Counted from the stretch's first letter, positions 10,989 to 24,369 are shown. The stretch: 64,000 bases of DNA from Panicum virgatum (GCF_016808335.1 NC_053137.1:11396506-11460505), one strand, 5' to 3'. Program-made: numbers and translations. Notes: generated by a model not told the origin, from the sequence alone.

Positions 10989-12238
10989 AACAGAATAGGA
11001 AAAGGGATATAGGAGCTATGAATCCTCTTCATTCATGCAGGTGACTTGAAGTTTCTTTTATCTGGATTTCCTACTGCCTTGCAATGATTTGTGAATGCAG
11101 AATGCCACTTTCTTATTTTAATAATTTTTTTGCAGGTTCGTCAAGAATATTGGACTTGTTGAAGACCCACCATTTTAGAAAATGTAAATAAAACTTCATT
11201 GAGGAAGAAAAATTGGTTGCAAACAAATTTGGGCAGTAGCATGTTGTTGAATTATCTTGTACATCAGAATGACCATTACTCAGAGTTTTGGCACAGAGAA
11301 GGAGCTAGCTGTAAAATAACAGAACCAACCCACTATATCTACACCCTTGAGTTAAATTTTAAAAGAATAGAAAAAGGCAATGTGAATATTAAAGCAAAAT
11401 ATATGGATCTTCTTTTCGATGAAGTAGCACATCAGAATAGATGCTTGGGGTCTAGACACTTGAAAGAGGCGAACATAGAAACTACTTAGTTCTGAAATGC
11501 CAATGGGATCAGAAATGCCTTCACAAAATTTATTTTCTACAATGCAAGAACAGGAAAGGATGCTCTCAAAAATAATTATGTCCTAAACAAGAAAGAAATA
11601 TCTGAAAATAAAATTTGTGTACCATGGTTTCTGTTATAATGTGTTCGACTGTAAACCTGGTAAAGCTGTAATAAAATGAAGTCATTATTTGGGAAAAATT
11701 CACAATACCATTTTCGTGCCCAATTTAAACCTATGCTTATGAGGACATCACATGCCAATATTAAAATAATTTCATTCATGCTAATTGTGAAACACTTCTC
11801 AATGATTAATTGGAGACAATTGTATTTGGTAGCAAACGAACAACAGTTATTGATCTTTTAGAATTTTCTCAAATACCTATGTATTTTTAGTCTAATAGTG
11901 ATATTTTTCGAGATTTATTCGCTAAGTGATCAACCATATTTTTGATAAATAATTGTTGTGCTTCTTGGTTGCTAATTTGTCCTCAGAGATTATCCAAATT
12001 GGATTACAAAACCTCTGGCTACTTGAGAAAAATTATAAGAACTCAATAACCATCTGCCAAAAAATTACTACTAGAAATCCAATTTTTCATGACTTGGGCG
12101 TGGCATAACTATGTGATGTTGATGGCGATTTTATACCATTAAAGTATCTTTTCTACTTCCATCGGCAAGAACACCGTCCTGTAAGATAATAGGAGTACAA
12201 ATAATAACCGTATGCACGATAATAATAGTAGAAACCAA
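10989..12238. other. 3' flank of copy A and intergenic DNA, no gene seen
   Basis: The first ~50 bp after the stop (ggatataggagctatg) resemble the region below the stop of copy D, so they are ancestral 3' UTR. The rest to 12238 is AT-rich and contains only short open frames without motifs. Confidence 0.6.
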
Positions 12239-12246
12239 TCTCTAAT

Positions 12247-12722
12247 CAGGGTTAACCAAACCGGTGGGAACCGGTCCGGTTTCGGTTTGGGCCGGTACCA
12301 AACCGGCCGAAATTCAAAATTCAAATTTGAATTCCAAAAAATGAAAAATTCCCAAAAAATTTCTAAAAATACTTCAAGGTGCGACGAATTTAATGGTGTC
12401 AAATTTTCTCAAAAATTCGTCCATTTAGTATAGTTTGCGGGCATATGAAGTTAAATCAAAAAAGAAAAAGAAAAAATGGACCGGCCCATTAAGGGCCACC
12501 GCATATGCGCGGGGAAACCACTTTTAAACCGCTGGATTTTTTGATTAAAACACCGGTAACCGGTCAGACCGGACCGGTAAACCGGTCGAAACCGGTTACA
12601 CATGCATTTTTGAATTTGGATTTGAATTTAACTGGTTTCCACCGGTTTCCGATTAATCCGGTCCGATAAACCGCTACCGGAGGGCGGCGGTTTGACCGGA
12701 CCGGTCGGTTTTGTAAACCCTG
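12247..12722. mobile_element. hAT-type MITE, 476 bp
   Basis: Ends CAGGGTTAACCAAACCGG and (reverse complement) CAGGGTTTACAAAACCG, flanked by a perfect 8-bp target duplication TCTCTAAT (12239-12246 and 12723-12730). The subterminal regions are packed with accggt/ggaccggtc motifs on both sides. No coding capacity. It lies about 650 bp upstream of the DCP1 start, so it may sit in the distal promoter. Its CAGGGTT termini match those of the MITE at 5873-6054. Confidence 0.9.
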
Positions 12723-13377
12723 TCTCTAATAGAATCTGCAAGAGGAGCTATTTGAGCTCTCTATTTGAGCTCGAACCACGTGTATTTTGTTGTTCGGGTG
12801 TAATTTTATAGATAAGCATTTCCTATTTTGCATCCATTCATACTTGCCGTGCATCTCCAACAGCCAATCAAAGTGCTCTCTCTCTCTCTCTCAAAAAAAA
12901 ACCCAACTTCATTCTCGGATTATAAGAATCCGGCCAACCAGCACGATCGTGCCATGAGCATTGGAGTCCGGCCGGCGGCAACACACAACCGTCCGGGCTT
13001 TCTCAGCCGTCGGTCCCAGCCTTCTCCAGAGTGATCTCGAGTGGCGGCGCGTCCGCACGTGACCTTGACACTTCGTCACGTCACTTGATCCCCGACGCCG
13101 CCGCCACCAACATTCCCGTCCCGGATCTCGGCTCCATCTTTTCTCGCCTCCCCCGTCTCCTTTCCCCAAACCGGAAAAAAAAACCACAAAAAAACTTGGT
13201 GGGCAGAGAAAAAAAAGGTTCTTTTTTATTTTCCTCGTCCTCCTCGTCTCGACTCGCCGCCCACTGCGCCCGTCCCCCTCCCCCTCGGCCCCGATCCAAT
13301 CCCCCCAAACCCTAGGCAATCCGCCACCAGAGTGCCGGGTCGTCGCCCCCCGTCCCTCACCCGCGGCGGCGCGGCAC

Positions 13378-16300
13378 ATGGCCCACGGCGGCGGCGGGAG
13401 GGCGAAGGTTACGCCGAACCTCGCGGTGGACGGCGAGGGCACGCGGACGCTCAACCTCACCGTGCTGCAGCGCCTCGACCCCGCCGTCGAGGACATCCTC
13501 ATCACCGCCGCCCACGTCACGCTCTACGACTTCGACACCGACGTCAACCAGTGGGTGCGTGCGCGCGCCCGCCCCCTCCGCCGGATTCGGCTTCACCCTA
13601 AGCCCCTCTGTGTTTCTCGGTGGGGGATTTTGGATGCTTGGTTCACGGCCTGATTTGTGTGTGCTTGTTGTTGGGTGCTGTGTGCAGAGCCGGAAGGATG
13701 TCGAGGGGTCGCTCTTCGTCGTCAAGAGGTTCCTAATATTTCTCCGGACCTAGCACCATGAATGAACTGCATAAAAAAAAATCGAAACTTCTACAGTTTT
13801 CCTATAATCAATGTTGTTCCATTGTAGGAATTTATTATATAACTAACTTATGTATAGCATAAAAACTGGATTGGTTGGTGATCATAGGAAACTAATAAAA
13901 CTGATAACTTTAGCGGCTAAGTTTCTGCAGTTGCGCTGTCCGTTGCTTCTCTCTGTTTTCTAGACGCACAGCGTGGCATATGCCGCTAAAGTAGATGCAC
14001 AGCAGCACATATGCTGTTAAAGTAGATGCACGGCAGGGCATAAGAACAAAATATGGACAATCCGATTGCGGTGTAAGGATTGCAGTTATTTGGTTAGTTA
14101 TGCCGCTTCTCGAGAGACACATGACCTGGAATTGTCTACTTCGGGGTTCAAAGCTCCAATTTAATGATTGCCAAGTCATGCTGCTTTAAGAGTTAAAACT
14201 GAAAGCTCCCTCAGGGAGAACTCACTCCCTGCGAGTGCAAGCATTTGCGTATCCTAGCATTGATCTATTGACATGTGTCCATATTTCTATCTGTTTCCAG
14301 TCTTCCACTTCTAGATGTCCTCTGTTATTTCTAGTGATAACTGAAATGTTGTGGGCCTTATAATGATGATGAAAGTTTAACACTTTGCATTTCCTGCTTG
14401 TGTCAGATACCTTAGTATGTCTCTGACAAATAGGGTATATTTATTTCAGGAATGCCCAACCCAGATTCCAGTTCATTGTTATGAATCGCCGGAATACAGG
14501 TATTTAGCATGTAGTTTTCTTGAGCTTGTTTGATCTGCTATAATTGATTATGTCTACCCTTTGTGAGACTTACACATGAGAATGATTCGATCATGTGACA
14601 TGAATGATGATCGGTATCATCCTGGTGGTTCAAAACTTCAAGTAGTATGTTGGTGAACTATTTTTTTCTGTGAACAATTGTGATCTTTGCTAACCGCTCT
14701 TTGCTCCTGCTGTTAGAAAGTACTTGAAATTTTAGATAATTCCATCTTATGAACTTCATAAAGGTTCAGATTTTCAAGTCAATCAAACATATTTCTTTGC
14801 AAAATTTGTAATTGAATTGACGTTTCAAATTCCTACTGCCCCCTTTCGTCAATAATTTTTGAAACCTAGTTAAGTGGTATGGTAATGTTTGCTTTAAAAT
14901 ACTTCTCTGGCTGAGAAAGGGGCATGCAATAGTCTTGTTTATCAAATTAGTAGATGATAAGTTGATTTGGATTTCACCCATTTTCAATCCTTTTTATCAT
15001 TTTGATAAAAACAAAAAAGACCTTTAAGAGCTTTGTTTGTAATTTTGTATTCTCTGTTCCATACAGTCCACATTTATATTATTGAAATAAAACCTACAGG
15101 CAAAGGAAGATAGATTACTTATGATATGGCATCCTATTTGAAGCTGAATTCTATAGTATGTTAGATGCTACTATGGTTGATAAAATATTGGGAGAAAACA
15201 TATTCCTTGAAACTGGCTGGTCGTCATAAGATCAGTTTTGGATTATTCTTAATTGGATCATGATAAAAGCTTTTTATGTTTATCTTAAAAGTTACAGCCT
15301 TATTCTACCTTTACATCCCTAGTAATATTTTTTTTCATATTTCTTTGGCTTTATCTTGTTATAACAGATAATCTAGTTGAAGATCTCTTGGGAGATTTCG
15401 AATACCAACTCCAAGTTCCTTATATAATGTACCGCAATTCTGCTCAAGAAGTTATTGGAATTTGGTTTTACAACTCCCAGGAGTGTCAAGAAGTTGCGAA
15501 TCTTTTTAGCAGGTATCTTGTAAATTTGTTATTATTTCTCCTGCCTTTGCCTTTAGGGTCTTCTTCCTCCTGTTCAGGGATATGTATTTTACTCCATTCA
15601 TTATTTGGGATAAGCAGAGGCAGCCAGATCAATATGTTGGTTTTCTACTTTTCTCATGTGGGCATTGTTTATTGAGTATTGTGTGTATGGAGTTAATTAG
15701 TCCAGTTATGCCTTCGCTACAAAATATCAGTTTATTGATGATATGAAAATAACAGAACTTTCTAACTGGCTATTAGAGATGCGTGATTAGTGACTGTTTG
15801 ACATTTTGGTCAAAAAGATTTGCTGACTCCCTGCTAAATGGACCTTGTTAAAAGTTGTAATTAATTCATTCTTTAGAGTCCCCAGCCTTGTAAAAAAGCA
15901 CTACTCTGGTCTGCAAACTTCAAGATTTAGTTTGTAGCACCCTGAACCTGTGTTGTGCTTGTGTACTTCTCAAATGTACAAACTTTGCCAATTGGATTAT
16001 ACTGCTAATTTACCAGCCAAAACACAAAAATATGTCAGTGAACAGCAAGTGTTGTAACTTCTATGAGCTATGAAAGTGAACAGGTTGAGTTGAATTGTCA
16101 AACTGGTGTCAGTCATTAGGATTGATAATTTCCAGCAATTTGAGGATCACATATGTGTATATGATCTATAGCAGATTCATACCATTATTTCTTTCTCCGT
16201 TTGGCACTTTATCTTAGTTAGCAAAACTGGGGCTTTTTCAGTTTTCTTGCAATTTTTCTATTCCTTTAGTGAACAATACATCACTCTGCGATTTTGCAGG

Positions 16301-18915
16301 ATACTGAATGCATTCTCGAAGGTGCCTCCAAAGCCAAAGATTCCCTCCGTTCAAAGGTACTTGATATTGTGCTAATCAGTTGGACAAACAAAATACTGCT
16401 TTGATTTTTTTATGGATCTTCCGGAACTTACAGAAAACAAGTGCTTACCATTTTTTTTTTATTCGTGACGATTGGATGCTGAATTCATCAAATAGATACA
16501 GTGAAGAACTGAAAGTTACTCAAGGCATATGCATACTGTTATGTTACTGGATAGCATTTTATTTTCTTGTTTGCACTGCATCACATGAGAAGCAATTGTA
16601 CATTAGTTAGCATATTATGTGAAAACAAGCAAGTTATAGTGGTGCTGTTTTAACATGACTTGATACTACCTTTTCTTGTTAATTTAACACTGCACCTTAC
16701 TGCTGTTTGATGTTAATTATTTACATTTTCAGCATTACTGTCATAGTGTCGAGCCACACTATCTTATAAAATAAAGGTTTTTTTTTTGGGAAAAAGTGTG
16801 GCGTATTTTACAACGTTGATACTGTTTTAGTGAATTTGAAGAGCTTGAAGCAGCACCTGCATTGGTTGAAGGTCCTCTGGAACTGCAAACATCAAATATC
16901 ATATCAACTGCTACCCACGTTCAAGAGGACCCCTTATCTGCATTCTTCAGTGTATGAAAACTGTTCTTCTCATTATACTGGTCCCCTCATCTCCATTAAC
17001 TTGTAGCTGCTTTTCCACCGAAAGTTGTCTACTTTCTCCAAAATAGTAGCTGTAACTTTTATTCTGAGTTTAAATGTGCATCTCTGGGAACAGGCAGCTG
17101 CGAACGCTGGTGGCACCGCCTCTGTTGCTGTTGCAGGACAGCCAAATCAATCTTTTGGTGCTATTCCTTTGTCACATGCACCTCCTAGCACAATTACATC
17201 GCAATCACCGGGCTTGCATCATTTGCTTCCTTCACAGGCCTCATCAGTTTCTGGCATACCTGCTGATGTTCATGGTGGCACTGGTCCTATAGTGAGGTCC
17301 ACAAGCCTTGTAAATCCATCACATTTCTCACCATTGACATCAGCGCAGACAGCAATGGTGCGCAGTAATTCTGCAGTACCAACTGCTCCACCTCAACATC
17401 CTCGTAATGCTCAGCAGCCGCAAAGTGCTCCCTTGCTTCAGCCTTTTCCATTACCTACAGCTTCACCTTCTCCACCGTATGGGACTCCATTGCTTCAACC
17501 GTTTCCACCACCAAATCCATCGCCGTCTCTTGCATCAGCTCCAGTCTACAACCCAGCACTGTCCAGAGACAAAGTTAGAGATGCGTTACTGAGACTTGTG
17601 GAGGTATGCTGTTAATTTTATTTTCTTGTTGAATTTGAATGCATTCTTCTTTTTGTATTGCAAGGAAGATACACATTATCGCTGTTGTTGTCGGGTTTGA
17701 GTAATATTTCTCGCTCTACTCTAATTTGTTCAGTATCCTTTCAGTATCTAGCTATATCATAGACATATATGTATAATATTTATTATGACAGGACTGGCAA
17801 TTGAACTGGTACTTCTGTTCGATTGTTTACTGGTTAAACCTGTGGTTCAATAAAAATTGTTGTTTGGCCAGTACTTGTTAGTCGATTAAGGAAAAGTTGG
17901 TGTGTTCATTAATAGGCAATCAGATGAATTTGTTCATGAGTGTAAATACAAATAACCTTTTCCACCAATTTCGCTAAATCATAGCACAACTTGTATTGCG
18001 CATTTTCTATCCTTTGAGCATGGAAAAACATCAGCCAGAAGAAAGGTGAAAATTCCTGCATCTAAAAAGGTAAACATACTGCAAGGAAGCATATCTCCTA
18101 TCAATACACTATTTCACACATCGCAGCCAGTCTCATCAAGACCATGTACCAGTGATGCTTTTCCATCATCCGGGTGGGACCTACAAATCGTAATGACTGA
18201 CAGCAATTGCTGCTCGGCCACTTTGTAGACCCTCGCTGCAGCTCAAGCGAAAAGCTTGGAGGCTTTGACCCACCAAACTTGAAACTCAGACCGCCATTGC
18301 ACGTCTGGCTAAGAATAGGGTGGGCCACCAGGAACATGTAGATCAGCCATAGAAGCGTCCGGGCCATGCTAAAAACCATGCTAGCTTTGCATATTTGTTG
18401 ATTTGGTGGGTTGTTTGTTTCTTTGGGTGGGAAGAGATTGATGGGAAAAGGAGCCCTGAGTCGTGAAGGGAATGTGGCTTCAGGGAGCTACCATCAGCAA
18501 CCTCCCACCAATAGAAGGGTCCCTGGGCACACCGCTCATGCTCAACTGAAGCTGCCTGATTGACGGTTCCACTAAATGATTAAAATCTGGACCGTTTATC
18601 CAGTTTTTAGTAGGTTGATTGTGTGAGTGGTCTTTGAAGGGAAATGAGCTGCATATCTACGGTTTGTGTTTTTCCTTTCCCAACTGTCTTTCTTGTTCAA
18701 TTTCAATGACTATGCATAATGCACTTGGAACCTCATCGCCCCATAGACTTGAATAATTGCACATCAAGTAGAACATTCCTGTTGATGTTTGTATCTCTTG
18801 TTTGCTTGTACTGTACACTAATTCCTGCATCTAAGTTACGAAGTTGTTTACTGTTTCTTGCCAGAACGAAGAATTTATCGATTTGGTGTACCGGGAGATC
18901 GTGAACAGACAATAA
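13378..18915 (+). CDS. DCP1: mRNA-decapping enzyme subunit DCP1
   Basis: DCP1 activates DCP2 for removal of the mRNA 5' cap in cytoplasmic P-bodies. Eight exons with consistent phases give 383 aa: 13378-13554, 13688-13728, 14450-14499, 15368-15512, 16300-16356, 16831-16951, 17094-17603, 18865-18915. The EVH1-like DCP1 domain spans residues about 20-145 and carries LNLTVLQRLDP, ITAAHVTLYDF, SRKDVEGSLFVVKR, QFIVMNRRNT, LLGDFEY and GIWFYNSQEC. Exon 7 encodes a Pro/Ser-rich linker with the conserved plant block YGTPLLQPFPPPNPSPS. The C-terminus (SRDKVRDALLRLV then EEFIDLVYREIV) matches the helical trimerisation domain. Arabidopsis DCP1 is similar in length. The start follows a CT-rich 5' UTR and is the first ATG in frame with the domain. 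A CT microsatellite lies near 12880. Confidence 0.95.
18101..18379 (-). other. Unrecognised antisense open frame in DCP1 intron 7
   Basis: A 92-codon frame on the minus strand within the last intron of DCP1. It starts with a signal-peptide-like stretch (ARTLLWLIYMFLVAHPILS), followed by several Cys residues. No family is recognised. It could be a fragment of a secreted or receptor protein carried in by a transposon, or chance. No target duplication was found around it. Confidence 0.25.
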
Positions 18916-19140
18916 TGAATATTGAATGAACAGACCTCTCCAACAAGTTGGTTGTGTTTGGACTTTTGTTATCTGTTGTGAAGCCTGTAATTCAAGTTAT
19001 GATGTAAATTCATTTGTGAAGTTCATGGCTTGGTGAAGTTTGTATTAATGTACTTTCTACATATCTGTAAATGCTTATGAAATCTATCTGCTCCGTCGAA
19101 TGTCATCTGCTGTATTCGTGGTGCAGAAAAGTTTTGTTCT

Positions 19141-19234
19141 GAACATATATCTTAACTTTGGGATCTAATAATGATTCTCGTGGGCAAGAACATATATCTT
19201 AACTTTGGGATCTAATGATGATTCTCGTGGGCAA
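19141..19234. repeat. 47-bp tandem duplication downstream of DCP1
   Basis: Two adjacent copies of a 47-bp unit (19141-19187 and 19188-19234) beginning gaacatatatcttaacttt and differing at one position (aat versus gat). It follows the DCP1 3' end by about 225 bp. Confidence 0.92.
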
Positions 19235-19685
19235 GACCTCACCATTAGCTAGAATGTCATCTGAATTGTTGTAGAATTGGTAATTGGTAATTCCTTGACA
19301 CCCAATTTTGAGTGTGTGATCATGTGTAACTCGTGACTTGTTCCTGTTGAAATTGAACTGGTGGAGTTTAGGATTAAATTAGTTATGCCAGGCTGATGAT
19401 TCGATTCATGGCATGTTTCAACTAGATTTGATTTTTGCAGTTGTCATATAACTGTAGGTGATCATATAAAAATATGGTTCTCGTGGGAAAATGTAGTTCT
19501 CGTGAGATGGCGCAATGGACCAGATGGGATGGGTCTAGTTCTACCGCTACCTACGGCACAATGTGCCAGATGGAACGGGTCTAATGGGCAGCACGAGGCC
19601 CGGCACTAACTAGCACGGCCCAGCCCAAGCGCAATAGTGCCTGTGCTGGCGCACGATGCGTTGGGCAGAGTCACCATTTTGGCTC

Positions 19686-19994
19686 GGAAAAAGTCCTATT
19701 TACCCCTCCTGAACTTATGGCCGAGTCCGAGTTTCCTTCCTGGACTCGAAAACTGTTCGAACTGGCTCCTCCGAGTCCTGATACTGGGTAACTTATTTCC
19801 CTGGCCGGGTTTGAAGGTTGTTTCGTCCCATCTGGCGCCACATCGACGCCACGTGGCCTTTATGACGTGGCACGGGCCCATATGTCAGGTGCCACCGCAC
19901 CAACACCCCCCGCCGCCGTCCGCCGCCTATCCGATTCCCCATTCCCCTTTCTTTCCCAAACCCTAGGAACTCTAGCGAGCCGCATCGTCCGCCA
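19686..19994. repeat. MULE left terminal inverted repeat
   Basis: Inverted copy of 25008-25316, the same 309-bp length, with roughly nine in ten positions equal by eye. It includes ggcacgggcccatatgtcag and an inward end at gccgcatcgtccgcca. The inner part reads like the promoter/5' UTR of a grass gene (aaaccctagg). Confidence 0.92.
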
Positions 19995-20397
19995 GCAACA
20001 CCCCGTCGGGTGGTGCGTCTCTCGCCGGCGGCGTGCGCGGATCCTCGACGGGTGGATCTGCAGGGACATGGGTGGTGGGTAAAGGCGTCGCCATTGGTGG
20101 GGAAAGTAACCACCGACGGTTGAAACGGTGAGTCCTCGATGCCTGTTCCCAGCGACAGATTAGGAATAAGAAATGCTCCTATTTTGGATCTACGTAGTGG
20201 ATCCACTAATGTTGGCACCTTTTCGCTAGATTCGAGGATATTTGTTGTAGATGTTTAATGGGAGGCTTCGGTGGAGGTGTATTTTAATCTTGAGTTGGTA
20301 ATATTAAAATCTTGAGTCGGTCTTGATTAGTGGTGTGTGATACTGAGCATGTCGTTGTTGTTAATTGCATGTAGGAAGTGACTATTCGGTTGGAGTC

Positions 20398-23283
20398 ATG
20401 GATCTTCTAGATATGCTGGCAGTGAGGTTCCATCTTGGTGGTCATTTTGTCAACCATGGAAATAAGAGGGAGTATATTGGAGGCAGAGAAGCAATGTCCT
20501 ATATTGATAGGGACAAGGTATCTTTACCAGAGGTAGTAGGGCACCTGCGCGACCACTTGAATGTCTCTAAAGGAGTTCTGCTGCGTTGGTTGTTTCCTGA
20601 AATGGAACTGCATGATGGCCTGCGTGTTTTGGTTGATGACAGGGCTTGTCAATTTATGTCAGACAACATTGTTGAACTTAAGGATGGATTCGGATGTTTA
20701 TTCGAATGTCAAATTTTTTGTCATTTTTCTTCGATTATGGACAAATAAGATATAGAATTTACTATATAAATTCATAGCCTTGTATTTAACATTGTTCTTA
20801 TAACGATTCATAAAAACTAAAGCTCAAATTTATCACATATATTCTCAAATAATAGATATAAAAATTCGAATACGGATCGGATACGGATTCGAATCTTTTT
20901 TCACCTTTTTAATTGTAGGGAGCAAATAATACATAAAAATCTATACAAAATTTTATTCTTATGTGTAATAATATGCTTGATAATATAAAAAAAGATTAGC
21001 ATAAAATTTTAAGCATATCTATTTTAAAATATCAAATTTGTTCTAAGAATTCGGATGTCTAGATCCATCCTTAGTTGAACTAGGGGTTGCTGATATTTTT
21101 GTTGAGGATACTCCAGTGGAAAATAGTTCTGGTAATGATTCAGATAGGGAGAGGAATGTCAGTGATTTTGAGGATGAGCTTGTGGATATGCAAAAGAAAA
21201 TGTCCAAAGATGACTGTGTTGAAGTAATGACAGAGGAGAACCCGAGCAGGAGAAGACAACAAAGTATGGAAGAAGTTGAGAAGCAAATTAAGCGGCTGCA
21301 AGAATTTTATAGGAGTCCCAGCAAGAAAGGAAAGGAAGTCATTGTTGCAATGGCATCCAACAAAGATGATGTGTCTGCTGAGTCAGAAGATAGTGATCAT
21401 ATGCCTGGTGATGATTGTTTCTCAGAAGAAGATGATGAAGCTGCTGATATCTTGAGAAAATTCAGAGCTTTCAAGAAGAAGTTGAGGAATGGTGAAATGG
21501 CTACACTTGATGATGTGCTTCTGGGCAGTCAAGCTTCAAAGGGAGCTCAAGAATAGGTTGAAAGTGAAGGATATGGTACTCCATATTTAGAATCAAATGA
21601 TGAAGACTCATTTGATGAGCTAGGCAGTGATGGAGAGTTAAGGCAGAAGAAGGAGCACTATAGGAGGTTCAAGTCAAGTGATGATGTCCCAAAATTTGAG
21701 CTGGGGATGAAGTTCAGTGGTAAGAAAGAATTCAAAGAGGCTATCATAAGGTACTGTTTCATGAAAGAAAGGTTGTCAATTTCATCAAGGATGAGCCAAC
21801 TAGAGTCAGAGCTAAATGTGACTGGGCTCATTGTCCTTGGGTGTGTTTGTGCTCTAGGAACTCAAGGACAACAAGCTGGCAAGTTGCCACATTTAAAGAT
21901 GAGCACACATGTCCTCCCAGAAGAGATAACAAGTATGTCACTGCTAGGAGGATAGCTGCCAAGTATGAGAAGTTCATAATGGCAAACCCTAGCTGGAATT
22001 TTGCCCAGATGAAGAATACAGTTTTAGAAGAGATGTTTGCTGATACTTCCATCTCCAAGTTGAAGAGAGCTAAGGCCATTGTGATGCAGAAAGCATATGA
22101 TGCAACCAAAGGTCAATATGAGGTCCTATATGACTATCAGTTGGAGCTGCTTAGAAGTAATCCTAGAAGCACAGTTATGATAAACAAGCTGCCTGATGTT
22201 GATCCTCCAACATTTTGGAGGATGTATGTCTGTTTTGATGCATGCAAGAAAGGTTTCTTGGCTGGATGTAGAAAGATTTCCAGGCATATTTATGCAAACT
22301 GGAAGAAGGAGTTCTTCAAGAAAGAATGCCAGAAGTTGTTCTGGGCTTGTGCAAAGGCCCCATGCCCAATGCTATTCAATCTTGCTAGAGCTAGGTTGGC
22401 AAAAGAGACTAGACCTTGTGCTCAAGCCATATTGAACACACATCCACAACACTGGAGTAGGGCTTGGTTCAGGTTAGGAAATAATTGTGACTCAGTGGAT
22501 AATAATCTTTGTGTGTCATTCAACAAATGGATAGTTGAGGCCAGGTTCTTTCCTATCATCACAATGTTAGAGGCCATAAGAAGAAAAGTTATGACGAGGA
22601 TTCAGGAGCAGAGATCCAAATCAGAAAGGTTGATGGGGAGAATTTGCCCAAACATCATGAAGAAGCTGAATTCATATCTGAAAATGTCTGGCTACTGCCA
22701 TGCAATAAGTAATGGAGCAAACAAATTTGAGGTCAAACATTGGGATCATAGGTTCACAGTTGACCTACAGGCAATGACTTGCTCTTGCAGGTATTGGCAA
22801 CTATCTGGGCTGCCATGTTGCCATGCAATATCCAGCGTCTACTTCAAGACAAATTCTCTGGATCATTACATTGCAGACTGCTACACAGTGGAAAATTTCA
22901 GAAAGACTTACATGTACTGCTTAGAGCCAGTTGAAGGGCAAGAAAGCTGGCCAATCTCTGATAGACAAAAACTGAAAGCTCCAGGATACATTAAAATGCC
23001 AGGTAGGCCGAAGACATAGGGGACTAGAGAACCTCATGAAAAACCTAAGGCAACTAAGGTGTCAAGAGTGGGAACTGTCATTAGATGCAACAAGTGCAAA
23101 GGTACTGGCCACAATAGGGCCTTTTGTGATAGGAAAAATGGTAAAACAACCTCTGTGAGGGGCAGTCAAGGTACTTCAACATCTGTTCCTATTGATCCTC
23201 CTATGGCTCCTACTGCTACTGAAGCATCTGCTCCTGCTACTGCTCCTACTGTTGATTCAAGAACTGCATCTGGTACTCAATAA
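20398..23283 (+). pseudogene. MuDR-type transposase, catalytic core deleted
   Basis: The N-terminal MuDR region starts at 20398 (FHLGGHFVNHG, REYIGG), an acidic linker follows (21116-21556), then the zinc-binding-type block (CAHCPW-like) and DEHTCPP, TARRIAAKY near 21900. The protein then jumps at about 22275 from CKKGFLAGCRK directly to RHIYANWKKEF. In intact MuDR proteins that interval, about 90-100 residues, holds the first two catalytic Asp residues, so the DDE centre is gone. Downstream, the SWIM finger (CSCRYWQLSGLPCCHA, 22780-22840) and a zinc knuckle (CNKCKGTGHNRAFC, about 23086) remain. Other lesions are in-frame TAG codons at 21554 and 23017, a frameshift between 21770 and 21840, and a MITE at 20679-21073. 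It cannot encode an active enzyme. Confidence 0.88.
20679..21073. mobile_element. hAT-like MITE nested in the MULE transposase
   Basis: A 395-bp AT-rich element with inverted ends TAAGGATGGAT ... ATCCATCCTTA, flanked by a perfect 8-bp target duplication GTTGAACT (20671-20678 and 21074-21081). The element plus one duplication is 403 bp, and leaving it out makes the upstream frame (from 20398) run on into the downstream frame (21116-21556). This supports a late insertion into a coding exon. Confidence 0.85.
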
Positions 23284-24369
23284 GGCAGCATCAGTAGCAA
23301 AAGAAAGCTCTCCTTGGAAATTGGAAGCCAAGATTCGATTGGGCCCAGTTCTTCTAATTCAAAGGTAAGATCCTACGTTACTTGAAATGTCAGAAAACTA
23401 CAACATATACTTGGTTTTTTTTGCTTATACCTTGCAGGGAAAAAGTTTAGGACTTGTGCACAGCAGGGCCAAGGCAAGGGTTCAAACTGGTCCATCAGGG
23501 TCTGCTACAATGCAGCTGACTGCACATGCTCCAAATTCAACAGCAAGATCTACTGTTACTATCAATGTGAGGTCTGGATCAGCTTCAGCAACATGTTCAG
23601 CCCATGAACCACCAAAGAAGAAACAAGTTAGGAAAAGGGCACTGCACCAGGCCCTATGCTTCTTCTTCCTCCTTGGGACACTGCAAAGTTGTGAGGTGAT
23701 TGACCTGTTCATGATGTATGCCAAGTTGTATGATTTAATGTGTACTGTATGCCAAAACTGAATGGCTGTTTGTGTGATGTGTATGCCAGACTGTATGGCT
23801 TATTGGGTGATGTGAGTGCCAAACTTTATGGCTTATTGGGTGATGTGTGCGCTAAACTTTATGACTTATTGGTTGATGTCTGTGACTTATTGGTTGATGT
23901 CTGTGCTGTGTGCCAAACTGAATGGCTGTTTGTCTTTTGTTTTATATGGCAAACACTATGGTCTTGTGTTTTACATGACAAAGCGTATGGCACCATGTTA
24001 TTATGTGCATTGGTTGTGCTTTTTAGAGACATGACATGAACATTTTTTCAACACTGGCTCAACATATACACAACATCACACAATGACAACTTTGCCTCTA
24101 GCATAATCTAGTTGCATTCCACCATTTCAATTCCATCGGAACAGTTCAGAGACGCCACATGGTGCCATTACACGATCCACAAAAGAAGTTACCAAACAAC
24201 ACATACTAACAGGTTCCAGCATAGATCCAACACATACTAACAGATCCAGCACTTGTCAATACTACAACACAGACCTACCATCCAGATCATTGTCGTGCCT
24301 AACATGAACTTACTAAAACCACTACTTCCTGGTGCATCAGTACCAAAAGACTTCTAAAACTGCTGGATC

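Noticed and set aside
12909..13520. 203-codon minus-strand frame over the DCP1 5' UTR and first exon
   Set aside because: A shadow of the GC-rich first exon on the opposite strand, without any motif.
23740..24039. Repetitive frame with recurring YGLLGDV-like units in the MULE
   Set aside because: Comes from degenerate short tandem repeats after the transposase stop; not a likely protein.
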